Shown here: piece after piece, positions 17,329 through 26,459 of the stretch
Layout: every line of letters begins with the position of its first letter
How positions within the stretch are numbered: the first letter of the stretch is position 1
Source: Nitrospirota bacterium
Lineage (GTDB): Bacteria; Nitrospirota; Nitrospiria; Nitrospirales; NS-4
DNA: 36,592 bases
Reading direction: 5' to 3'
Assembly (NCBI GenBank): GCA_005877615.1
Contig: VBOD01000013.1
Coordinates: 1 to 36,592 of the forward strand
The notes under the pieces: generated by a model
Seen by the model: the letters and a program-made list of their open reading frames with translations, nothing else
Databases searched by the model: none
What the model was told of the DNA's origin: nothing
Position numbers and translations under genes: made by a program

Positions 17329-17826
17329 ATGGCTGACGCGAATTCGTTTGATGTGGCCTCGAAAGTGGATATGCAGGAAGTCAAGAACGCCCTCGATCAG
17401 GCGATGAAGGAGATCCGCCAGCGGTTCGACTTCAAGGGGACCAGGACGGAGCTGACGCTCAAGGAGAAGGAGAGCGAGCTGGTGATCGTGTCGGACGACG
17501 AGTACAAGCTCAAGAGCGTGGTGGACATCGTGAAGACCAAGCTTATCAAACGCAACGTCTCGGTCAGGGCGTTCGCGTTCGGCCCGGTGGAGCCGGCGCT
17601 GGGCGGCACGGTCCGGCAGGTCGCGAAGATTCAGAACGGGCTGTCGAGCGAGAAGGCGAAGGAGATCGCCAAGGTCATCAAGGACGGGAAGTTCAAAGTC
17701 CAGGCGCAGATCCAGGGCGATCAGGTGCGCGTGCAGGGCAAGAGCAAGGACGAGCTGCAGGCCGTGATCGTCCTGCTCAAGAGCCAGGACTTCGGGATCG
17801 ATCTCCAGTACGTGAACTATCGGTAA
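17329..17826 (+). CDS. yajQ: YajQ family nucleotide/c-di-GMP-binding protein
   Basis: NSFDVASKVDMQEVKNALDQAMKEIRQRFDFKGTRTELTL...; ends DLQYVNYR; SD ggagg upstream. ORF-track start (17176) is too far upstream. Confidence 0.95.
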   Translation: MADANSFDVASKVDMQEVKNALDQAMKEIRQRFDFKGTRTELTLKEKESELVIVSDDEYKLKSVVDIVKTKLIKRNVSVRAFAFGPVEPALGGTVRQVAKIQNGLSSEKAKEIAKVIKDGKFKVQAQIQGDQVRVQGKSKDELQAVIVLLKSQDFGIDLQYVNYR

Positions 17827-17828
17827 GG

Positions 17829-18023
17829 CTACGTGCCCCCCTTCATCTGCGCGTCGAGAAAGTCCTCGTATTCCAACTCGACGCCGCAGACCGTGCAGGC
17901 GATCGGCTCGCCGGGCGGGGGCGGGAAGACTTCTTCCTTTTGCAGGACCCCTTGGCAGACGTGGTAGAAGTGGCCTCGGGAATGCTCCTCGTCCAGGGGA
18001 TCCAAGATGTAGGCCAACACCAT
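17829..18023 (-). CDS. Small zinc-binding hypothetical protein
   Basis: 64 aa, contains CTVCGVELEYEDFL; opposite strand between yajQ and the histidine kinase. Confidence 0.5.
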   Translation of the reverse strand: MVLAYILDPLDEEHSRGHFYHVCQGVLQKEEVFPPPPGEPIACTVCGVELEYEDFLDAQMKGGT

Positions 18024-18086
18024 AGCCGCAGTCTACAAACTTGCTCCCCTTTTTTGCAATCCCGCCGGAGCAGGTAGGCGATTACC

Positions 18087-18122
18087 TTGATTCTCCCGGG
18101 GAAGGTGCCTATCCTAGGCACG
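18087..18122 (+). promoter_or_regulatory. Predicted promoter with palindrome over the -10 (TTGATT-N17-TATCCT; GTGCCTA-TCC-TAGGCAC)
   Basis: TTGATT 18087-18092, TATCCT 18110-18115, inverted repeat 18105-18121. Confidence 0.5.
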
Positions 18123-18140
18123 CAAACTGGAGGGACTCGA

Positions 18141-19553
18141 TTGGACAACAGCGCGACCACGCTTCCACCAGCGCGAGGAATAAGCGCATTACGTTCCTCC
18201 CAACTGTTTTCCCGAACCATCAAGTTCAGCACGCTGGCCCTGCTGGCCATCTTACTGATCTCTCTGGGCAGTTTTGCAAACCAGGCGTCCCTCGCGGCTT
18301 ATCTTTCCTTCTTCGCGATCATCCTGCTCCAGGGGATCGAGTTCCTCTTTCCCATCTCTCCGGAAGCGGGCGGGGCGGCCCATCCCTGGCGGTTTGTGGT
18401 CCTCCGTGTGAGCATCGTGCTGCAAGTGTTGCTGGCCTCGGTGCTGGTGGCGGCGACGGGTGGCAGTGGGAGCATCTACGAATTGATCTACCTCCTCCCC
18501 ATTGTCTCGGCAGCCACGATGTTGCCGGGGCGGGAGGTGGCAATCGTGGTCGGTGGAGCCATGGCTGCGATGATTGGGTTCACTGTGACTGGCACACCTC
18601 TCACTACTTCAATTGCGCGAATCAAGGATGTCCAGGACGCAGTGGCGGCGACGGTCTATTTTACGATGGCCGGTATTCTCGTCTACTTTTTCACGAAGAA
18701 CGAACGTGACCAGCGCTTGCATTACCAGACAATGGCGGCGACTTTGGCTGAAACCAACGCGGAGCTTCGGCAGGTCCAGGCAGAGTTGACCGAGCGCCTG
18801 GCGCAATTGGCCCATATGGAGGAACGGGTCCAGCGAATCAGCCAGATGGCTGCGCTCGGAGAGCTGGCTGGCCAGGTTGCACACGAAGTGCGAAATCCTC
18901 TAGGCATCATTAAAGGCGCGACTGAAATGCTGGTGTCACGCGTCTCGGATTCTTCCGCACGACACCACATCGGCGTCGTCCTCGAGGAGGTTGACCGCCT
19001 CAACAAGGCAGTAGAAAGTATTCTCCGCCTCGGAACGCCGTTGCGCCTCCAAACGGTTCGGCTCACTCTGCAGGATCTTCTCAAATCGGTTACACAGACG
19101 GCGACGGCCTGGTCTGCGGATGAATTACACACCGTGAGACTGACAGTTCCCCCCGAGCCTCTGTGGATCCAAGGCGATCATCTGTTACACCATGCCTTGA
19201 CGAACCTGATCCACAATGCATTCCAGGCTATGCCGACTGGTGGGACCGTGACCATCACAGCCCAGCACGATTCAGGCAAGGATAAGGATGATGTAGTTGT
19301 CACAATCGCGGACACCGGTGTCGGCCTCTCTGCTGAAGATCTGAAGCGCTTGGGAGAACCGTTCTTTACCAAGCGGGCAGGCGGTGTTGGGCTGGGATTT
19401 GCCTTTGCCCGACGGATTATTTCCGCACACAGGGGGACGCTGGACGTGAGCAGCTCTCTTGACCATGGCACCTGCGTTACCATCCGTCTCCCTGCCGAGC
19501 TCCGCGAATCAAAAGGCTGGCTTTCGACCGAATCCGTGGATGTTCGAAGGTAA
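18141..19553 (+). CDS. Membrane-bound sensor histidine kinase (NtrB/PilS-like)
   Basis: N-terminal TM segments; H-box AHEVRNPLGIIKGATEML; N-box LTNLIHNAFQAMP; G-box DTGVGLSAEDLKRLGEPFFTKR. TTG start at 18141 with GGAGG 7 nt upstream preferred over 18087. Confidence 0.85.
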   Translation: MDNSATTLPPARGISALRSSQLFSRTIKFSTLALLAILLISLGSFANQASLAAYLSFFAIILLQGIEFLFPISPEAGGAAHPWRFVVLRVSIVLQVLLASVLVAATGGSGSIYELIYLLPIVSAATMLPGREVAIVVGGAMAAMIGFTVTGTPLTTSIARIKDVQDAVAATVYFTMAGILVYFFTKNERDQRLHYQTMAATLAETNAELRQVQAELTERLAQLAHMEERVQRISQMAALGELAGQVAHEVRNPLGIIKGATEMLVSRVSDSSARHHIGVVLEEVDRLNKAVESILRLGTPLRLQTVRLTLQDLLKSVTQTATAWSADELHTVRLTVPPEPLWIQGDHLLHHALTNLIHNAFQAMPTGGTVTITAQHDSGKDKDDVVVTIADTGVGLSAEDLKRLGEPFFTKRAGGVGLGFAFARRIISAHRGTLDVSSSLDHGTCVTIRLPAELRESKGWLSTESVDVRR

Positions 19554-19567
19554 GAGGGAGTGTCGTG

Positions 19568-20947
19568 ATGGCCACAATTCTAGTGGTGGATGACGAGAAA
19601 AATTATCTCTGGATGCTGGGAGAACTCTTTCAGAATGAAGGTCATGAAGTGCTGACCTGTGAGAAGGGGTCGGATGCGTTAACACTGCTCCGAGACGGCC
19701 AGGTGGATCTGCTGCTGACCGACCTGCGCATGGCCGAGATGGATGGCATGACACTGCTCGCCCGTGCACGAGAAATTGCCCCGGCTGTCTCCACCATTAT
19801 CATGACGGCCTATGGAACGATCGAACGGGCGGTCGAGGCGATGCGGTTAGGAGCTTATGATTTCATCGTCAAACCGTTCAACAATGCGGACCTGCTCCGT
19901 GCGGCCGCCAAAGCGATTGAACGGACGGTACTCGTTCGCGAGAATCTGCGACTCTCCCAGTCACTGGCGCACCAGTACCATTTCGACCAGTTGGTTGGAA
20001 AGAGTGCCGCCATGCAAACGGTGTTCGACAAAATCAAACGCGTGACCGATTCGAAGAGCACGGTCCTCATCACTGGTGAGAGCGGCAGTGGCAAGGAGTT
20101 GGTGGCGCATGCGATCCATTTCAATGGGCCGCGGTGCGGCAGGCCCTTCCTCCCGGTCAATTGTAGCGCGCTGACCGAAACGTTGGCGGAGAGTGAACTG
20201 TTTGGGCATGAGCGAGGCGCCTTCACAGGAGCCAGCGTCAGACACCTGGGGTTTTTTGAACAGGCAAACGGCGGAACGTTATTTCTGGATGAGATCGGAG
20301 AGCTGCCGATGAACCTCCAGGCCAAGCTCCTCCGGGTTCTCGATAAACAGGAAATTCGACGGGTGGGAAGCGAGAAGGTGGTCGCTGTTGATGTCCGTAT
20401 TTTGGCCGCCACCAACCACGATCTTAAAGCCCAGGTCAAGGCCGGACGGTTCCGTGAGGATCTGTTCTTTCGTCTGAATGTGGTCCGGATCGACGTGCCG
20501 CCCCTCCGCGATCGGCCCGAAGACATTCCGCTGCTCGCCGAGGCCTATCTTCAGCAACTCGTCAAAGAGGGCGGCGTTCGTGACAAACGCCTGTCCCCCA
20601 TTACCATGGACCTGCTAACTCGCTATCGCTGGCCCGGCAATGTGCGCGAGCTTCAAAATGTGTTGGCTCACGCCGCGCTGATGTCCAAAGCTGATGAAAT
20701 TCAGCCGGACGATTTCCCGTTGGAGCTTGCCGCGACCGGCGATTGGCTCACCGCCCTTGATCGAATCTTGCCGCACGATGTCCCCCTCGACTCCACACTG
20801 AAAGCGGTCGAACGGCACATGATCATCCGCGCACTCGCCCACGCGAATGGAGTCCAGGCGAAGGCGGCCGAACTGCTTAAAATCAGCCGCAGCCTCCTTC
20901 AGTACAAGCTAAAACTGCTGGGGAACTCGCCGGACAGCCCACGCTAG
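19568..20947 (+). CDS. Sigma-54-dependent response regulator (NtrC family)
   Basis: Receiver (VVDDEKNYLW, LLLTDLRM, KPF), AAA+ Walker A GESGSGKE, sigma-54 contact loop GAFTGA, C-terminal HTH. Confidence 0.93.
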   Translation: MATILVVDDEKNYLWMLGELFQNEGHEVLTCEKGSDALTLLRDGQVDLLLTDLRMAEMDGMTLLARAREIAPAVSTIIMTAYGTIERAVEAMRLGAYDFIVKPFNNADLLRAAAKAIERTVLVRENLRLSQSLAHQYHFDQLVGKSAAMQTVFDKIKRVTDSKSTVLITGESGSGKELVAHAIHFNGPRCGRPFLPVNCSALTETLAESELFGHERGAFTGASVRHLGFFEQANGGTLFLDEIGELPMNLQAKLLRVLDKQEIRRVGSEKVVAVDVRILAATNHDLKAQVKAGRFREDLFFRLNVVRIDVPPLRDRPEDIPLLAEAYLQQLVKEGGVRDKRLSPITMDLLTRYRWPGNVRELQNVLAHAALMSKADEIQPDDFPLELAATGDWLTALDRILPHDVPLDSTLKAVERHMIIRALAHANGVQAKAAELLKISRSLLQYKLKLLGNSPDSPR

Positions 20948-20981
20948 ACCTGCCTCATCTCCATCTCAGCCTGTATAAAAA

Positions 20982-21010
20982 TTTTGACGACTGTCCAAGT
21001 TTTTTGACGA
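20982..21010. promoter_or_regulatory. Direct repeat TTTTGACGA x2 with 20-bp period
   Basis: ttttgacga at 20982-20990 and 21002-21010. Confidence 0.5.
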
Positions 21011-21075
21011 GACTGCGGTGAGCAGCTTCCACATGCCTCGCAGGCTCGCCTAAGTGGTTGAGGTTGCACGAGGTC

Positions 21076-21095
21076 CTTTTTCGGTCTTTTTCGGT
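21076..21095. repeat. Tandem decamer (ctttttcggt) x2
   Basis: Read directly: ctttttcggt ctttttcggt followed by cttgg. Confidence 0.7.
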
Positions 21096-21100
21096 CTTGG

Positions 21101-21116
21101 TGGTGCAATTCCTGCT
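21101..21116 (+). promoter_or_regulatory. Candidate sigma-54 promoter (tGG-N10-GC)
   Basis: tGGtgcaattcctGCt: GG at 21102-21103, GC at 21114-21115 with exact 10-bp spacing, just downstream of an NtrC-family gene. Confidence 0.45.
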
Positions 21117-21133
21117 TGCCCTACGGCCGTCGG

Positions 21134-22363
21134 ATGGATTCAATCGTGAGCATTCTTTCAGTTCTTCAATGGATTTGTGTGATACCCGTCATCGTCGGGT
21201 CTGTCTATGGGGTTATCTGTCTCTTGTGCGTTGTCCGCTACCGATCACAGAAAGCCCGGTCCTCTCCAACACCTGGCAGAGAGTGGCCTCCAGTCACCAT
21301 TCTGAAGCCGGTTCACGGGCTGGAGAAAGACCTTGATAAAAATCTCCGCAGCGCCTGCCTTCAGGATTACCCAACTTATCAAGTGGTCTTCGCCGTCCAG
21401 GATGAGAAAGACCCCGCGATCCCTTTGCTCAAAAATCTCGAACTGGAGTTTGGTCCTCAACGGGTGTCTGTGGCCATCGAGCATCGCCAAGTCGGCACCA
21501 ACGGCAAGATCAACAACTTGATTGGCGGTCTGATGCATGCACGTCATGAGATTCTGGTGATCAGCGATAGCGACGTCTACTTGAGGCCGGATTATCTCAA
21601 GGCCATCGTGGCCCCGTTGGCGGATCCGGATGTCGGGTTCGTCTGCACGTACTTTATGGCGACCGCTGCAGAATCCTGGTTCGAGAAGATGGAGTTGCTC
21701 ACGATGAATGCCGGTTTTTTCCCCGACACCGTGTTCGCCCATGTAACCGGAACCGCCAAATTCTGTATTGGATCGTCGGTAGCCCTTCGGCGCTCAACGC
21801 TGAACGAGATTGGTGGGCTGGAAGGTCTCGCAGATTATTTGGCCGAAGACTACGAGATGGGTCGCCGCATTTGGGAGACTAGCAAAAAGATGGCGGTCGC
21901 GCCTTACGTGGTGGAAACAGTAGTGGACCTCAGGACGCCCTCTCAATGGTGGAACCATCAACTTTATTGGGATCAAAACAGCTGTATGGTTCGGCCTGGC
22001 GCACTCTTCTCCACCATATTCATCCGTCCCGTCCCGTTCGCGCTCCTCTTCGCCGCAGCCAGGCTAGGAGATCCGGTTGGGCTATCGGTCCTTGCGGGAA
22101 CGCTTGCCCTGCGTCTCGTCACTACTGCTGTGATTCTAGGTTGGGGGCTTCGCGATCGTGAAGGGCTGAGGAGCCTGATGCTTCTTCCGTTCCGGGACCT
22201 GGTGGCTGTTGTTTCCTTGCTCCTCGCTTTCACCAAACGGACGACTGTCTGGCGCGATAAGGAGTTTGTCCTGACCCGCGATGGACGCATGGTTGCACGG
22301 GAGAAAAACTTGTGCGAAAGCTCATCGTCACCGGTGACGACTTCGGTCTCGCCGTCCCGGTAA
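21134..22363 (+). CDS. hpnI: Hopanoid biosynthesis-associated glycosyltransferase (HpnI, ceramide glucosyltransferase-like)
   Basis: PPVTILKPVHGLEKDLDKNLRSACLQDYPTYQVVFAVQDEKDPAIPLL; ISDSDVYLRPDYL; QNSCMVRP. ATG 21134 preferred. Confidence 0.88.
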   Translation: MDSIVSILSVLQWICVIPVIVGSVYGVICLLCVVRYRSQKARSSPTPGREWPPVTILKPVHGLEKDLDKNLRSACLQDYPTYQVVFAVQDEKDPAIPLLKNLELEFGPQRVSVAIEHRQVGTNGKINNLIGGLMHARHEILVISDSDVYLRPDYLKAIVAPLADPDVGFVCTYFMATAAESWFEKMELLTMNAGFFPDTVFAHVTGTAKFCIGSSVALRRSTLNEIGGLEGLADYLAEDYEMGRRIWETSKKMAVAPYVVETVVDLRTPSQWWNHQLYWDQNSCMVRPGALFSTIFIRPVPFALLFAAARLGDPVGLSVLAGTLALRLVTTAVILGWGLRDREGLRSLMLLPFRDLVAVVSLLLAFTKRTTVWRDKEFVLTRDGRMVAREKNLCESSSSPVTTSVSPSR

Positions 22364-23163
22364 ACGAAGCCATAGAAGAAGCCCATCGACGGGGGATCCT
22401 GACCACCGCCAGCCTGATGGTTGGAGCGGGGGCTGCAGCCGATGCGGTGGAACGGGCCAGGCGGCTTCCAACGTTGAGTGTGGGACTCCATCTCGTACTG
22501 GTCGAAGGGCACCCGGTCCTACCCCCTTGCGAGATCCCCGATCTGGTGGACAGCCGGGGTGAGTTTGCGACTCGTCTCTTCGGCGCCGGTCTGAACTTTT
22601 TCTTTCGGCCCGGCGTGAGGCGGCAATTGGAGGCGGAGATTCGTGCACAGTTTGAGGCGTTCACGAAGACCGGGCTGCCCCTGGATCATGTGAATGCGCA
22701 CAACCATATGCATATCCACCCCACCGTGCTGGGGTTGATTTTGAAGGTCGGACGGGACTACGGCCTCAAGGCCGTCCGCGTTCCCTATGAGCCGTTGCTT
22801 CCGTCGTGGCGTGCGTCAGGAACGGCTTTTTTCTCCCGCTCGGCCTTATGGCTGTTCATGATGCCGTGGAGCAAGCTATTGAAGGCGCGCCTGCGGCGCG
22901 CCGGCGTACGTTCGAACGAATATGTTTTCGGTTTGAATGACAGCGGGCAGATGGATGTTTATCTCGTGCTGCAAATGCTACGACATCTGCCGGAAGGCGT
23001 CACGGAGATGTATTTCCATCCCGCAACGCGCCGCTGTCCTGAAATTGATCGCACCATGCCGACCTATCGGCATGAACGGGAATTCGAAGCATTGATCAGT
23101 CCAGCGGTCCGCGAGGCAATCGCGGCGTCTGGGTTCCAGCGAATCGCCTTTAGCGAGCTGTAA
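22312..23163 (+). CDS. hpnK: Hopanoid biosynthesis-associated deacetylase (HpnK, YdjC/ChbG-like)
   Basis: KLIVTGDDFGLAVPVNEAIEEAHRRGILTTASLMVGA; GLPLDHVNAHNHMHIHPTV; GTG start with GGGAG about 8 nt upstream, inside hpnI. Confidence 0.88.
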   Translation: MRKLIVTGDDFGLAVPVNEAIEEAHRRGILTTASLMVGAGAAADAVERARRLPTLSVGLHLVLVEGHPVLPPCEIPDLVDSRGEFATRLFGAGLNFFFRPGVRRQLEAEIRAQFEAFTKTGLPLDHVNAHNHMHIHPTVLGLILKVGRDYGLKAVRVPYEPLLPSWRASGTAFFSRSALWLFMMPWSKLLKARLRRAGVRSNEYVFGLNDSGQMDVYLVLQMLRHLPEGVTEMYFHPATRRCPEIDRTMPTYRHEREFEALISPAVREAIAASGFQRIAFSEL

Positions 23164-23212
23164 GAGTTCGCATACCGAACGCAGAAGGGTTGAACGAGGA
23201 AAGAGGAACACG

Positions 23213-24172
23213 ATGACGCGGTATCTGGTGACAGGTGGAGCAGGCTTTATCGGCTCACACGTGGTCGAGACGCTCCTGAAGAAAGGAAAGCACGTCCGGG
23301 TGCTGGATAACTTCTTCACGGGAAAGCGGGAGAATCTCGAGGCCGTTTACGGCGGCGTGGAGTTGATCGAAGGGGATGTGCGGGATGGCGCGCTTTGCCA
23401 GGAGGTCATGGACGGGGTGGAGGCCGTCATTCATCTCGCGGCGCTCCATGAGGTGGTCCGGTCCGTTGAGTGTCCGCTGGAGACCCATGAGGTGAACGTG
23501 ACAGGCACATTGAACCTGCTGGTGGCCGCCCGCGGGGCGGGAGTCAAGAAGTTCGTATTCGCCTCCTCATCGGCCGTGTACGGGGAGAATCCGGTGATCC
23601 CGAGATCCGAGAGCATGTTGCCGTCTCCCACCTCCTCGCCCTATGCGGTCAGCAAGCTCACCGGCGAGCATTACTGCCAAATGTTTTGGTCTCTCTATGG
23701 CCTTGACACGGTCTGTTTGCGCTTCTTCAATGTCTACGGCCCTCGGCAGGATGCGGCCTCGACCTACGCCGCGGTCATTCCCAAATTCATCTCTCTTCTC
23801 CTGGCTGAGACGGCCCCGACGATCTACGGTGCCGGCGAGCAGTCGCGCGATTTTACCTTCATCGCGGATTGCGTGTCCGCCGTCTTGGCCGCTTGCGAGG
23901 TCCCCGGCCTGTCCGGGATGGTGTTCAATGTCGGCACCGGCCACCGGACGACCGTGAACCAGTTGTGTGCGATTCTGCAGAAGATTCTGCACACGGACCT
24001 CTCCCCCATCTATGCGTCGCCCCAACCTGGGGATCTGCCGCACGATCAGGCTGATATTGAACAAGCAAAACGCGTCCTGTCGTATCGCCCGCAGTGTGAT
24101 CTCGCTCGTGGGCTTCACGAGACGATCCGATACATGCGCCTTGCAAAGGTTCTTGCGAAATCTAGAGTGTAA
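23213..24172 (+). CDS. NAD-dependent nucleotide-sugar epimerase/dehydratase
   Basis: VTGGAGFIGSHVVE; FASSSAVYGE; SPYAVSKLTGE (YxxxK); WbpP/GalE-like short-chain dehydrogenase. Confidence 0.85.
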   Translation: MTRYLVTGGAGFIGSHVVETLLKKGKHVRVLDNFFTGKRENLEAVYGGVELIEGDVRDGALCQEVMDGVEAVIHLAALHEVVRSVECPLETHEVNVTGTLNLLVAARGAGVKKFVFASSSAVYGENPVIPRSESMLPSPTSSPYAVSKLTGEHYCQMFWSLYGLDTVCLRFFNVYGPRQDAASTYAAVIPKFISLLLAETAPTIYGAGEQSRDFTFIADCVSAVLAACEVPGLSGMVFNVGTGHRTTVNQLCAILQKILHTDLSPIYASPQPGDLPHDQADIEQAKRVLSYRPQCDLARGLHETIRYMRLAKVLAKSRV

Positions 24173-24183
24173 AGGAGAGAACG

Positions 24184-25617
24184 ATGAAAACCCTGCTCTT
24201 AAATCCACCCTCATTCGAGATGTTCGACGGCGGGGCCAGCTCGCGCTATCAGGCTACCCGTGAGATTCCCTCCTTCTGGTATCCAGTGTGGCTGGCCTAT
24301 TCGGCCGGTATGATCAAAGACAGCCGGCTCTTGGATGCACCGTCCCATGACGTGACTCCGGAGGAAACGATCAAGATCGCCGCCGAGTACGAGTTTCTCG
24401 TGCTGTTTACCAGCACCGCCGGCTTTCGCAGCGATGCCCGACTCGCTGAAGCGATCAAATCAGCGAATCCCGACATCAAGATCGCCTTCGTCGGTCCGCA
24501 TGTAACCGTTCAGCCGGAGCAAAGCCTGAAAGCCTCACCGGCCATTGATTTCGTGGTCAGGCGGGAATTCGACTACCCCGTGTCGGAATTTGCCGGGGGG
24601 AAGAACCTGGCGGAGATTGCTGGCATCAGCTTCAGAAAGGATGGGCGCATCGTCCACAATCCGGACCGCCCGCAGATCGAGGATCTCGATGCCCTTCCCT
24701 TCGCGGTGGATGTCTATAAGCGGGACCTCGACATCACACGATACGACATTCCCTATTTGAAGCACCCCTACGTGGCCTTCTACACCTCGCGGGGTTGCCC
24801 GGCGCTGTGCACGTTCTGTCTCTGGCCGCAGACGATGAGCGGGCATCCCTGGCGGACACGCAGCGTTTCCAATGTCGTCGAGGAGGTGAAGCGCTGCCTG
24901 GAGTACTTCCCCCAGGCGAAGGAAATTTTCTTCGACGATGACACGTTTCCCTGGGCCAAGGACCGCACGATCGAGATCTGCAAGGCTTTCAAGCCTCTGA
25001 AGTTTACCTGGTCCTGCAACTCCCGGGTGACGGCGGGCTACGAGACCTTGAAGGCGATGAAAGAGGCTGGCTGCCGGCTGCTGATCGTCGGGTTCGAGTC
25101 CGGCGATCCGCAGATTCTGAAGAACATCAAGAAAGGCGCCACGGTCGAGCAGGCGCGCGAGTTCATGAAAAATTGCAAGAAGCTGGGCCTTGTGGTGCAC
25201 GGCGATTTCCAGGTCGGGCATCCAGGTGAAACGCCGGAGACGATCGAGCGGACCATTCAATTTGCCATGGAGCTCGATCCGGAGACGATTCAGGTTTCGA
25301 TGTCTCATCCGTATCCGGGCACGGAGTTCGATGCCTACTTGAAGAAACACAACTATGCCGTGGACTCAGTGATGACGGATGAGGAGGGGCATCAACTCCC
25401 CGTGTTTCAATATCCAGGGCTAAGCAGAAAAGACATCATGCACGCGGTCGAGCGGTTCTACGACCGGTATTACTTCCGGCCGCATGTCATCTTCCGGATC
25501 CTGCGGCGCGCGATCTTCGACGCCAACGACCGGCGGCGGCTCTACATCGAAGGCAAGGAGTTTTTGAAAGTGCGCGCCCAGCGCAAGAGGTTTGTCAGAA
25601 CCCAGGCGACTGTTTGA
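24184..25617 (+). CDS. hpnJ: Hopanoid biosynthesis-associated radical SAM protein HpnJ
   Basis: MKTLLLNPPSFEMFDGGASSRYQATREIPSFWYPVWLAYSAGMI; B12-binding-like N-terminus; SAM motif CPALCTFC. Confidence 0.9.
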   Translation: MKTLLLNPPSFEMFDGGASSRYQATREIPSFWYPVWLAYSAGMIKDSRLLDAPSHDVTPEETIKIAAEYEFLVLFTSTAGFRSDARLAEAIKSANPDIKIAFVGPHVTVQPEQSLKASPAIDFVVRREFDYPVSEFAGGKNLAEIAGISFRKDGRIVHNPDRPQIEDLDALPFAVDVYKRDLDITRYDIPYLKHPYVAFYTSRGCPALCTFCLWPQTMSGHPWRTRSVSNVVEEVKRCLEYFPQAKEIFFDDDTFPWAKDRTIEICKAFKPLKFTWSCNSRVTAGYETLKAMKEAGCRLLIVGFESGDPQILKNIKKGATVEQAREFMKNCKKLGLVVHGDFQVGHPGETPETIERTIQFAMELDPETIQVSMSHPYPGTEFDAYLKKHNYAVDSVMTDEEGHQLPVFQYPGLSRKDIMHAVERFYDRYYFRPHVIFRILRRAIFDANDRRRLYIEGKEFLKVRAQRKRFVRTQATV

Positions 25618-25639
25618 AGGCACGGGTTGCTTGTAAGGA

Positions 25640-26089
25640 ATGAAGCAGATGTGGACTGAACGGATAAGAATTATTGCTCTCCTGGCGGTTGCCATCATCA
25701 GCCAAGCGGTGGGCAATGTGCTGTTGAGTCAGGGCATGAAGCTCATCGCAGAAGAGAGCCAACTGACCTGGAATAATTGGGTCTCCATATTCTTGCAGGC
25801 TGTCCAGAGTCCTTCGATTTTGTTCGGAGTCGGATTCTATGTCATTTTTTTCGTGCTCTTCGCGGCCGCCCTGTCCAGGGCGGATTTGAGTTTCGTGCTG
25901 CCGGCTATCTCATCTGAAGTGGTCCTCAACGTCGCGTTTGCCGACTACTTCTTGAACGAAACTGTCTCCGCGATCCGATGGACCGGAGTCCTGTTGATTT
26001 CCATTGGCGTCGGCCTGGTGGTGCAATCCTCGCCGAGAACGTTCGGGATTGCGGGCGGCCAGGACACCATGGCGGAGGGTGGCAGGTGA
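25640..26089 (+). CDS. Small EamA/DMT-type membrane protein (four-TM, ArnE/F-like), first of pair
   Basis: 149 aa, four hydrophobic segments; SRADLSFVLPAISSEVVLNVAFADYFLNETVSAIRWTGVLLISIGVGLV typical EamA half. Confidence 0.78.
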   Translation: MKQMWTERIRIIALLAVAIISQAVGNVLLSQGMKLIAEESQLTWNNWVSIFLQAVQSPSILFGVGFYVIFFVLFAAALSRADLSFVLPAISSEVVLNVAFADYFLNETVSAIRWTGVLLISIGVGLVVQSSPRTFGIAGGQDTMAEGGR

Positions 26090-26454
26090 AAACGGCAATC
26101 CTGATTGCGATCATTGTGCTCGCCGATTCGGCCGGAGATGTCCTGCTCACCAAAGGCATGAGGCAGGTGGGCGAAGTGTCCACCTTTGCGCCGAGAGCGC
26201 TTCTGGCGATCGCCCGCAGGGCCGTTCGCAATCACCACTTTCTCGCCAGCATTGTGTTCATGGTCATGCATTTCGTCGGGTTTCTGGCGGTCCTGTCCTG
26301 GGCCGACCTCAGTGTTGTGTTTCCCGCAACCACGTTGGTCTATGTCCTTGGCACCCTTACCGCCAAGTTCATCTTGCAGGAAACGATCTCCATGCATCGC
26401 TGGGCGGGGACGATGCTCGTCTGTCTGGGCGTGGGGTTGGTGTCGCTCCCGTAA
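26086..26454 (+). CDS. Small EamA/DMT-type membrane protein (four-TM, ArnE/F-like), second of pair
   Basis: GTG start in GTGA overlap; SWADLSVVFPATTLVYVLGTLTAKFILQETISMHRWAGTMLVCLGVGLV parallels the preceding protein. Confidence 0.78.
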   Translation: MKTAILIAIIVLADSAGDVLLTKGMRQVGEVSTFAPRALLAIARRAVRNHHFLASIVFMVMHFVGFLAVLSWADLSVVFPATTLVYVLGTLTAKFILQETISMHRWAGTMLVCLGVGLVSLP

Positions 26455-26459
26455 ATTGC

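Noticed and set aside
26025-26060. Possible third REP-like repeat (minus-frame translation NPERSRRG)
   Set aside because: The nucleotide sequence does not match the repeat arms and lies in conserved EamA-gene coding sequence; likely coincidence.
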